From positions 1 through 6,109 of the forward strand of contig CAMYOP010000178.1 in the NCBI GenBank assembly GCA_947260045.1: DNA of 6,109 nt, read 5' to 3'. Position 1 is the stretch's first letter. Each line of letters opens with the position of its first letter. Positions 1-5,293 of the stretch are shown here, in pieces. A program made the translations under genes and the position numbers. The notes beneath the pieces are model-generated. The model was not told the DNA's origin. It ran no database searches and worked only from the letters and a program-made list of their open reading frames with translations. This DNA comes from an uncultured Desulfobulbaceae bacterium. Lineage in GTDB: Bacteria > Desulfobacterota > Desulfobulbia > Desulfobulbales > Desulfobulbaceae.

Positions 1-900
1 CAAAAAGAAATTGTCAAACAGAAATCAGACAAACATCTTGTGAACATACGGCCTCCAGCAATTATTACAAAACCCCAAGTACCTCCGGCCTCAATATCTA
101 CTCTTCCTGACCAAATAGATTTCAATAAACCAAACATCCCTGATTTCCACAGAAATCACCAGGTCATCATAGAGAGGGCGAACATGGACAATCGTCAAAT
201 TGACCGAGGTCTGCCGGAAGGATACGAAATGCCAAACAACGGTGCCTCAAACCAGGTTGGCGGAATTGACCGCAACGATACTCCTGGTGGTAGGCTTCTG
301 GAAGATTTCAGGAATCCACAACCGTATACTCATCCTGGATTTGGATCGCTTATTCTGGGGCAGGATACTGAGGGAGAGCAAGAGAATCAAAAACAACCAG
401 ATGAGATTACTTTTACAGAAGACGAGGTTGATTCATATAATGCGTCTGATAAAGCAAAGGATGAGGAAGCTCTTGGTAATTTTATAGCAGACCAAACTAA
501 CCGTGAGGCCAATTCTGTCAGCGCTGCTGCTAAGGGTGTAGATGACGCAGAAGATGCTGGTATTGAGGCTTCTTTTGAGGCTGCTTTTGGGAATATTAAT
601 GATCCAAAACAGAAAAAAACAGTTGACGGTGGCGACGAAGGAAATGTCCCAGATGGATTTCGTCGTCGTGGTCATGTACAACAGGTTTTTATTGGTGGTC
701 CACGCTTTCCCGAGGGTGAAGAGAATGATACAACAGGTGGAACCCCTCCCGGAGGTACGTCACATCATTACTACAACTACATCCAGTCAACTCCCGGCGA
801 TCCTTACGAAATTGATCAAAGTGGTGCATCAGCCGCTGATATTGCTGAAAGGATGAAAGAAATCGAGAAAAGTGGCAGATATAATCCCATGATAGAATAA
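1..900 (+). CDS. Hypothetical acidic, low-complexity protein (5' end open at window edge)
   Basis: I do not recognise this protein. The frame has no stop back to base 1, so the gene probably begins outside the window; the visible part encodes about 299 residues. A GTG at 40 is possible but has no Shine-Dalgarno. A better internal start is the ATG at 184, preceded by GAGGG at 174-178 (5-base spacing), which would give a 238-residue protein. Counting from the GTG, residues 1-45 are Pro/Ile-rich. Residues about 108-205 are rich in Asp, Glu, Gln, Asn and Ala. Residues about 205-255 carry an RRRG patch, Gly-Gly-Pro and Thr-Pro-Gly-Gly turns and an HHYYNY cluster. The end is a short charged helix-like stretch. 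There is no visible signal peptide, membrane segment or cysteine, and the composition suggests mostly disorder. It may be the C-terminal tail of a longer secreted or structural protein. It precedes the envelope genes on the same strand but is separated from them by a terminator-like hairpin. Coding nature is fairly sure; function is unknown. Confidence 0.7.
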   Translation, partial: QKEIVKQKSDKHLVNIRPPAIITKPQVPPASISTLPDQIDFNKPNIPDFHRNHQVIIERANMDNRQIDRGLPEGYEMPNNGASNQVGGIDRNDTPGGRLLEDFRNPQPYTHPGFGSLILGQDTEGEQENQKQPDEITFTEDEVDSYNASDKAKDEEALGNFIADQTNREANSVSAAAKGVDDAEDAGIEASFEAAFGNINDPKQKKTVDGGDEGNVPDGFRRRGHVQQVFIGGPRFPEGEENDTTGGTPPGGTSHHYYNYIQSTPGDPYEIDQSGASAADIAERMKEIEKSGRYNPMIE

Positions 901-938
901 GGGTTTCTTGATGTAGAAGATGGCCATTCATCATACTG

Positions 939-1010
939 AATTGAAAGATCTCAATTACCTGACACATGCGAGATAATTGAAAGATCTCAATTACCTGACA
1001 CATGCGAGAT
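939..1010. repeat. Perfect 36-bp tandem repeat, two copies
   Basis: Bases 939-974 and 975-1010 are identical 36-base units with no spacer, and the periodicity runs one base further to 1011. Each unit begins with an inverted repeat, AATTGA-aagatc-TCAATT (939-956 and 975-992), and ends in GCGAGAT. ATCTC and GAGAT inside each unit could also pair (948-952 with 970-974). The block starts 39 bases after the stop of the upstream gene and lies directly in front of a terminator-like hairpin. It may be a recent local duplication of a 3' UTR stem-loop, or a small VNTR. It is not a CRISPR array, because nothing lies between the copies. Confidence 0.9.
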
Positions 1011-1014
1011 ATTT

Positions 1015-1042
1015 CGGAGATTTGTTCTCCGGCTTGTTTTTT
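1015..1042 (+). terminator. Probable intrinsic terminator after the first gene
   Basis: CGGAGA (1015-1020) pairs perfectly with TCTCCG (1026-1031) around a 5-base loop, TTTGT. A possible T-G wobble pair (1014/1032) extends the stem. Five bases later comes a run of six T (1037-1042). The stem is short but half G+C, and it lies 115 bases past the stop of the upstream gene. It would separate that gene from the TPR-barrel gene. Confidence 0.5.
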
Positions 1043-1093
1043 GGCTCTTTATAAAAATATCAATGGTTCCATGCGAAACCAGCGTTATTTTGC

Positions 1094-2491
1094 ATGCCAG
1101 GAATAATTTTACCCATAGCACAATTAAAAAACATGAACATGCAACAACTGCTTCATACTCCGAGTAGAGCTTGTAAGAGGTTCTGCCTCTTTTTGCTTTT
1201 GGTGGCCCTGCTTCTCCCATATCAACTTTTTGCAAAAGAGGTGTATTGGCAAAAAGCTGGTAGCCTGGTCAATGCCGGAGACTACGGCCGAGCATATGAC
1301 GAGGTCAAAAAGCTTCTCAAAACAAGGCCTGATGATGTTTTGCTTTTGCGAATTCAAAGTGTCTGCCTTATGGAGACGGGGTATCATGATGCAGCTGTAA
1401 TGGTTCTGCTCAAAGCCTTGGAAATTGATCCTGACAGTGTTGCCTGTCAGTATTATCTCGGCCAGGCATTGGCCTATAGAGGGAGTATCAGGGAAGCGGT
1501 GATTGTTCTGGCAAAAGTCATAAGTCTTGCACCCGAGTCTGAATACGGTCGTTTTGCCAGGGAAATCCTCCCTGAGCTGGAAGCATTGGAGGATTCGTCA
1601 CAAGCAATTTCCGATGACAATCGCTGGAATGTTTACCTGAGGGGGGCTTTGTCATACGATGATAATGTTGTACTCAGACCCTCCAGCAGTGACGATAATA
1701 CACCGACAGAGTCACTGTTTTTTAATTATTCATTTTATGCTGAAATTCGCTGGCCGGATCAAAAAATAGACAATAGCCCCCTGACTATAGGTCTTGGATA
1801 TTCGCTTTCTGGATCTGAGTATGAGGATCATGATTTTGCAGCCTACGATTTATTCAGTCAGGATTTAAACTTGTTTTTCAGCCGCAGCGGAACAATTTTT
1901 GACAGATTCTATAATGGTAGGCTTGACCTCCATGCAAGCGACACCCGGCTTGGTTGGAGAGATTATTCCAAAATAAGTGGCACTAAACTGAGTTTCCAAT
2001 ACAACTGGCATGAAATGGTGGCCTCAACTCTTTTTACGTCCTGGGACAATAGAGAGTACGAGAATGATACTGAATGGGCGCAATATTACTCCCTTGACGG
2101 AGATGAATATGATGTGGGACTGCATAATTATATCTATTTGATGGACAATAATTTTATCGTGGGGCTCAATTACAGCTACAGAGTCGTGAATGCCGAAGGA
2201 TATCAGAATGAATTACGGTCTAACGATGCGACCTTGTCTTTGACTGTCAACCTGCCGTTTGAATTACGGTTGTATGGACAGGAGTCTTACCAGCAGGCCG
2301 ATTATCCGGAATATTATCCGGTTGGCAGGTTGGATGACATCTGGACTTTTTATACATCCCTGCAGCGCTCTTTTTTTAGTGACCTGCTTTCACTGGAACT
2401 GAGCTACACTTATTCCACCGCAGATTCGGATGCCGATTATGCCAGGTATGAGAGAAACATATTTAGTGCTGCACTCAGTGTTTATTATTAA
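1094..2491 (+). CDS. TPR-domain outer-membrane beta-barrel protein, Slam-like (DUF560-type)
   Basis: Predicted exported protein of 465 residues. A hydrophobic core at residues 30-46 follows a basic stretch (ACKR) and ends at a likely signal-peptidase site, LFA|KE (47/48). Residues about 49-149 form three TPR-like helix pairs; characteristic pieces are AGDYGRAYDE, ALEIDPDS and YYLGQALAYRG. After a linker (about 150-175), residues about 176-465 alternate polar and hydrophobic/aromatic residues, as in transmembrane beta strands, beginning with YLRGALSYDDNVVLRP. The chain ends in SVYY, an aromatic C-terminus typical of BAM-inserted barrels. A periplasmic TPR domain followed by a barrel is the layout of Slam proteins, which move surface lipoproteins across the outer membrane; equivalence here is inference. 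No clear Shine-Dalgarno precedes the ATG at 1094. ATGs at 1133 and 1139 (residues 14 and 16) would give a more usual signal peptide and are real alternatives. The next gene follows after 15 bases, so they are probably cotranscribed. Confidence 0.85.
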   Translation: MPGIILPIAQLKNMNMQQLLHTPSRACKRFCLFLLLVALLLPYQLFAKEVYWQKAGSLVNAGDYGRAYDEVKKLLKTRPDDVLLLRIQSVCLMETGYHDAAVMVLLKALEIDPDSVACQYYLGQALAYRGSIREAVIVLAKVISLAPESEYGRFAREILPELEALEDSSQAISDDNRWNVYLRGALSYDDNVVLRPSSSDDNTPTESLFFNYSFYAEIRWPDQKIDNSPLTIGLGYSLSGSEYEDHDFAAYDLFSQDLNLFFSRSGTIFDRFYNGRLDLHASDTRLGWRDYSKISGTKLSFQYNWHEMVASTLFTSWDNREYENDTEWAQYYSLDGDEYDVGLHNYIYLMDNNFIVGLNYSYRVVNAEGYQNELRSNDATLSLTVNLPFELRLYGQESYQQADYPEYYPVGRLDDIWTFYTSLQRSFFSDLLSLELSYTYSTADSDADYARYERNIFSAALSVYY

Positions 2492-2492
2492 T

Positions 2493-2497
2493 GGAGG
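2493..2497 (+). promoter_or_regulatory. Strong Shine-Dalgarno that fixes a TTG start
   Basis: GGAGG at 2493-2497 lies 9 bases before a TTG at 2507 and just after the stop of the TPR-barrel gene. It supports TTG as the start of the proline-rich gene, because the next in-frame ATG (2552) would remove the lysine-rich N-region of the signal peptide and has no comparable site. Confidence 0.75.
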
Positions 2498-2506
2498 CTG
2501 ACGCAA

Positions 2507-3202
2507 TTGAAGAATAAAAAAAATGTATCCCTGGCCTCCCAATGTAAGCGAATGCTTGCCACTGTACTGTTTGTCACAGTAGTATCTTTATTTTTTGCAA
2601 TCAAGGCAATCGCACTTCCTGCAGCCGAAGAAGCCGCCCTGGATAGGCAAATAGGGATACTGGACAGGCCGTGGCGGATTAACCTGATCCGGATTGCAAC
2701 AAGGGATTATTTGCGAAATCAGGCACAAATCAAGACAGGGTTACCAGCCTATGATCAGTTGGTGGAGGGGGCAAGGTATGCCCCTCAGGTACTCTATGAT
2801 CTATTGAATGAAGTATTTTCAGTCACACCACCTGAACCTTCAGGTTCCAATTATAACCCACAGCCTACACCTGCTCCTGGTGGTAAACCAGATCCGGTAG
2901 ACAGTCCATCAACAGGAGATCCCAGGCCAGAACCACCTCCAGACAAGCCAGCTCCACCTAAAGAAGATCCTGTGGCTCCAAAACCAGAACCTCCACCTGT
3001 GAGTTCTCCTCCAAGTGACCCGGTTCCTCCTTCTCCACCGACGGGGATCAACCCGGTACCTGACAAACCGAGTCCACCAATATCTACTAAACCTCCTGAA
3101 CCAGAGCTACCGACTGTTCCTCCATCTTTACCGCCATCATTTAAACCTAAACCTCCACCAATTAAACCTCAACCTGATGAAAGTACAGGGTCTACCTCTT
3201 AA
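2507..3202 (+). CDS. Exported proline-rich protein, partner of the TPR-barrel gene
   Basis: No family is recognised; 231 residues from a TTG start with a strong GGAGG site. A basic N-region (KNKK, later CKR) and a hydrophobic segment at about 17-37 form a signal peptide or a single membrane anchor. Cleavage could follow AIA (residue 36). There is no lipobox cysteine after the hydrophobic stretch. Residues about 38-105 are helix-prone and look folded (RPWRINLIRIATRDYLR, then YAPQVLYDLLNEVF). From residue 108 to the end about 50 of 124 residues are proline, mostly in PPEP, KPEPPP and KPxPP patterns with Lys, Glu, Asp, Ser and Thr, and no cysteine. Such tails are extended and may span the periplasm or peptidoglycan, as in the middle part of TonB, but no TonB C-terminal domain is present. 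The 15-base spacing indicates cotranscription with the barrel protein. It may be that protein's periplasmic partner or its exported cargo; both are inference. Confidence 0.8.
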   Translation: MKNKKNVSLASQCKRMLATVLFVTVVSLFFAIKAIALPAAEEAALDRQIGILDRPWRINLIRIATRDYLRNQAQIKTGLPAYDQLVEGARYAPQVLYDLLNEVFSVTPPEPSGSNYNPQPTPAPGGKPDPVDSPSTGDPRPEPPPDKPAPPKEDPVAPKPEPPPVSSPPSDPVPPSPPTGINPVPDKPSPPISTKPPEPELPTVPPSLPPSFKPKPPPIKPQPDESTGSTS

Positions 3203-3238
3203 GTGTTATGAATACAGCCTTGCAGAAACATAATATCT

Positions 3239-3256
3239 TTTCTGGGTAATCAGAAA
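3239..3256 (+). other. Small hairpin downstream of the proline-rich gene
   Basis: TTTCTG (3239-3244) and CAGAAA (3251-3256) are perfect inverted arms around GGTAAT, 36 bases after the stop codon. No T-run follows at once; the nearest is a run of five T in AGATTTTTAAA about 13 bases later. It could be a weak terminator or an mRNA 3' stabiliser. The rest of the 116-base spacer is A/T-rich. A TATTAT at 3294-3299 resembles a -10 box, but I see no good -35 box, so I do not call a promoter. Confidence 0.3.
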
Positions 3257-3318
3257 TTCATTAGAGATTTTTAAACTAAAATTTTATCCCGATTATTATT
3301 GATATTTGAGGTCTTCTG

Positions 3319-4401
3319 ATGGAAAGGTTGTTCTTGAGCAAGCATTTGTTGAAATTTGTTACACTTTCTGTATTCATATTGAACCCTGTAGTATTTGCCG
3401 CTGAACAAGTGGTTGTTATCCCCCTTAATTGTTCCTCAGTGGGAAATGCGACTGCTGAAGATGTTATAAAAGGTAAGACTTTCTCCAACAACAGAAGAAA
3501 AGGAGTCATAGGCACTTTGGAATTGCCGCCATGCCCCCAAACATATAAGAATAAACTTGATATGATGTTTACACTCGTCCCTGCCGGAAGCTTCACAATG
3601 GGTAGCCCTTTAAGTGAGCCTGGCCGGTCTGTTAAGGAAGTTCAACACAAAGTAACGTTATCAGAACCATTCTATATTCAGACAACAGAAGTTACTCAGA
3701 AACAGTGGAAAAATGTGATTGGTAACAGCCCTACGAGTGGTAATGTTGGAGATAATTATCCTATAGGAGTTACTTGGTCTGAGGCTGCTTATTTTGCAAA
3801 TATGTTGTCGCAAATAGAAGGACGTGACAAATGCTACATTCTTACAGATTGTTTATCAACAGCTGGTAATGGTTTGGATTGCACAGGTATTAGCATTGAC
3901 TATGCATGTAAAGGGTACCGTCTTCCAACTGAGGCTCAATGGGAGTATGCTGCTCGTGCGGGCACAAATACAGCCTATGCTAATCCCAAACATTTTAACG
4001 CTGACGATATGGAGACTATTGGCTTTAATAGTAATCTTCACGCAATGGGTTGGTATTTATTTAATGATGCTCTGGTAACAAGTACCGGAGCTCCAGCTCA
4101 TTTAACCGGAAAAAAACCAATTGCCCAAAAACAAGCTAATCGCTGGGGATTATATGATATGCATGGGAATGTATGGGAATGGTGCCAGGATTGGTATGAC
4201 AATGACTATTACACAGAAATTGACAATGATAAAGATCCGTTAGGGCCAACAGACGGTACGTACCGCGTACATCGCGGTGGCAGTTATGGAAGCTGGCCCT
4301 TTATGTCTCGTTCAGCGAGCAGAGATGCTGCACTACAAAATGCGCCAGGTTTTCCAAGCCCTAATCATATTGGATTTCGTTTGATAGTCTCTCCATTATA
4401 G
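3319..4401 (+). CDS. Exported SUMF1/FGE-sulfatase-domain protein lacking the catalytic cysteines
   Basis: 360 residues; the ATG has GAGG at 3308-3311 with 7-base spacing. A signal peptide ends near VFA|AEQ (27/28). Residues about 42-67 carry NATAEDVIKGKTFSN...KGVIGTL, a motif I know from phage tail-fibre-like and DUF1566 proteins. The SUMF1 fold covers about 82-357: MFTLVPAGSFTMGS (83-96), TTEVTQKQW (122-130), GYRLPTEAQWEYAARAG (199-215), WGLYDMHGNVWEWCQDWY (276-293), RVHRGGSY (316-323) and HIGFRL (350-355). True formylglycine-generating enzymes have two copper-binding cysteines just after GGSY. Here that stretch reads GSWPFMSRSASR, with no cysteine after C289. Oxidation of sulfatase cysteines is therefore unlikely, and a binding or structural role is more likely. 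Four cysteines at 172, 178, 188 and 197 lie in one insertion and probably form disulfides in the periplasm. No sulfatase or other obvious substrate gene is in the window. The same fold occurs in targets of diversity-generating retroelements. The neighbouring exported genes suggest an envelope role. Confidence 0.9.
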   Translation: MERLFLSKHLLKFVTLSVFILNPVVFAAEQVVVIPLNCSSVGNATAEDVIKGKTFSNNRRKGVIGTLELPPCPQTYKNKLDMMFTLVPAGSFTMGSPLSEPGRSVKEVQHKVTLSEPFYIQTTEVTQKQWKNVIGNSPTSGNVGDNYPIGVTWSEAAYFANMLSQIEGRDKCYILTDCLSTAGNGLDCTGISIDYACKGYRLPTEAQWEYAARAGTNTAYANPKHFNADDMETIGFNSNLHAMGWYLFNDALVTSTGAPAHLTGKKPIAQKQANRWGLYDMHGNVWEWCQDWYDNDYYTEIDNDKDPLGPTDGTYRVHRGGSYGSWPFMSRSASRDAALQNAPGFPSPNHIGFRLIVSPL

Positions 4402-4442
4402 TACTATCTGTTTAACTAATATTGTGTAAAAGAGATAAATAA

Positions 4443-4476
4443 ATTGGTAGTGCAGAACACTGAACCCAATCTTTTC
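4443..4476 (+). terminator. Imperfect hairpin, candidate terminator after the SUMF1-domain gene
   Basis: ATTGG (4443-4447) pairs with CCAAT (4466-4470), and inside it AGTG (4449-4452) pairs with CACT (4458-4461) around CAGAA. An asymmetric internal loop (T versus GAAC) separates the two helices. CTTTTC follows directly (4471-4476). The element lies 42 bases after the stop, where the terminator of the (+) cluster is expected. The interrupted stem and short T-run make it weak. Confidence 0.35.
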
Positions 4477-4530
4477 AAGAGGCATTTTTCTTCCTGTCTC
4501 GTTTGTAGCTGAGACTATCTGATGCAATAA

Positions 4531-4542
4531 ATAGTGCACTAT
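4531..4542. repeat. Perfect 12-bp palindrome in the convergent intergenic region
   Basis: ATAGTGCACTAT is fully self-complementary. It lies in the middle of the 274-base region between two converging genes, where a promoter operator would not be expected. It could be a protein-binding dyad or chance in A/T-rich sequence. The surrounding region 4402-4675 holds no supported gene. It also has GTCTC/GAGAC arms (4496-4500 with 4511-4515) and CACTC/GAGTG arms (4575-4579 with 4602-4606). Confidence 0.35.
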
Positions 4543-4650
4543 GTTGAGCAAAACCCTGTAAGAGCAAAAATGATCACTCATCCATGGGAATGCCCTTGAT
4601 CGAGTGTAGGCTATCAGTGAAATATTTATAAAACATTATCCATTCGTAAC

Positions 4651-4676
4651 AAAAGGTATGAATTCCTTGTATTCAT
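4651..4676 (-). terminator. Weak A/T-rich hairpin at the end of maf
   Basis: Read on the (-) strand, ATGAAT and ATTCAT (4671-4676 and 4658-4663 on the + strand) are perfect arms around a 7-base loop, followed by ACC and then TTTT (AAAA at 4651-4654 on the + strand). The hairpin touches the maf stop codon. Position and the T-run fit termination of the leftward pair, but the stem has a single G:C pair, so it would be weak. Confidence 0.3.
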
Positions 4677-5278
4677 TAGCTGATAACGCCATTTCGTAAA
4701 AGTTCTGTGACAAGTTCACTGACCGGGAGCCCAATAACATTTGAGCAGGACCCGGATATACGGCGGACCAGAAAAGACCCTATTCCCTGGATTCCATAGG
4801 AACCAGCCTTGTCCATGGGTTCACCCGTCTGGACATAGGCCCAGAGCACAGAATCATCAAAGTGATGGAAGGTAACTTTGCTTGTGGAAGTTTTGCTAAT
4901 CTTAATTTTTTCGTTCTGGCATATAAGGGCAAAACCAGTGGTCACTTCGTGCTCGTTCCCATTTAAACGAGACATCATGGCAAAGGCATCATCCTGATCT
5001 TTTGGTTTTCCCAAAAGCGTCTTATTAAAGACAACCACAGTATCTGCCCCAACCACCCAGGCGTCGGGATCCTTCATTGCGATGGCCTCTGCTTTTTCCA
5101 AAGCAAGGCGGGAAGCAAACTGTTCTGCATCCTCACCTGGCCTGGCTTCTTCAAGGATTGAGGCCGTTTGGGTGGAATAATCAAAACCCAGACCATCAAA
5201 AAAATCTTTTCGCCTGGGGGAGGCTGAAGCTAAAATTATTTTTTCATCGGTTCGAAATAAGGCTTGCTGTGGCTGCAT
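4676..5278 (-). CDS. maf: Maf family nucleotide pyrophosphatase (YhdE-like)
   Basis: 200 residues, full length for the family. Maf proteins are cytoplasmic house-cleaning enzymes that hydrolyse nucleoside triphosphates to the monophosphate and pyrophosphate. The YhdE branch prefers dTTP, UTP and modified pyrimidine nucleotides. Visible motifs are IILASASPRR (14-23, phosphate-binding), VVGADTVV (75-82, with the catalytic Asp at 79), LGKP (89-92), DKAGSYGIQG (156-165) and NVIGLP (180-185). The order and spacing are those of E. coli YhdE. The ATG at 5278 has only a weak purine stretch before it; the ten residues ahead of the core are slightly long but unremarkable. The gene starts 15 bases after the stop of the oligoendopeptidase on the same strand, so the two are probably cotranscribed. 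It converges on the SUMF1-domain gene. The family is certain; substrate choice is inferred from similarity remembered, not aligned. Confidence 0.97.
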   Translation of the reverse strand: MQPQQALFRTDEKIILASASPRRKDFFDGLGFDYSTQTASILEEARPGEDAEQFASRLALEKAEAIAMKDPDAWVVGADTVVVFNKTLLGKPKDQDDAFAMMSRLNGNEHEVTTGFALICQNEKIKISKTSTSKVTFHHFDDSVLWAYVQTGEPMDKAGSYGIQGIGSFLVRRISGSCSNVIGLPVSELVTELLRNGVIS

Positions 5279-5293
5279 GTCTTCTACCAGGTC

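Noticed and set aside
689..1003. (-) frame with a duplicated 12-residue segment beginning MCQVIEIFQ
   Set aside because: The duplication only reflects the 36-base tandem repeat (a multiple of three), and the rest lies antisense to the first gene.
939..1010. Possible CRISPR array, because the unit is 36 bases long
   Set aside because: The two copies abut with no spacer between them, and no cas gene is present.
1034..1055. Promoter for the TPR-barrel gene using TATAAA at 1050-1055
   Set aside because: No -35 box lies at the right distance; the nearest TTG-type hexamer is only about 10 bases away and belongs to the terminator T-run.
2851..3066. (-) frame of 71 codons encoding a Gly-rich chain
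   Set aside because: It is the antisense shadow of the proline-rich tail: CCN codons read backwards give glycine codons.
4396..4581. 61-codon (-) frame in the convergent intergenic region
   Set aside because: It has no recognisable motif, no Shine-Dalgarno that I can see, and crosses hairpins and the 3' end of the SUMF1-domain gene. Its Ile/Leu/Tyr content is what A/T-rich non-coding sequence gives.
4402..4675. Template repeat of a diversity-generating retroelement just downstream of the SUMF1-domain gene
   Set aside because: By eye this spacer has no stretch resembling the gene's 3' end (about 4275-4385), and no reverse transcriptase lies in the window.
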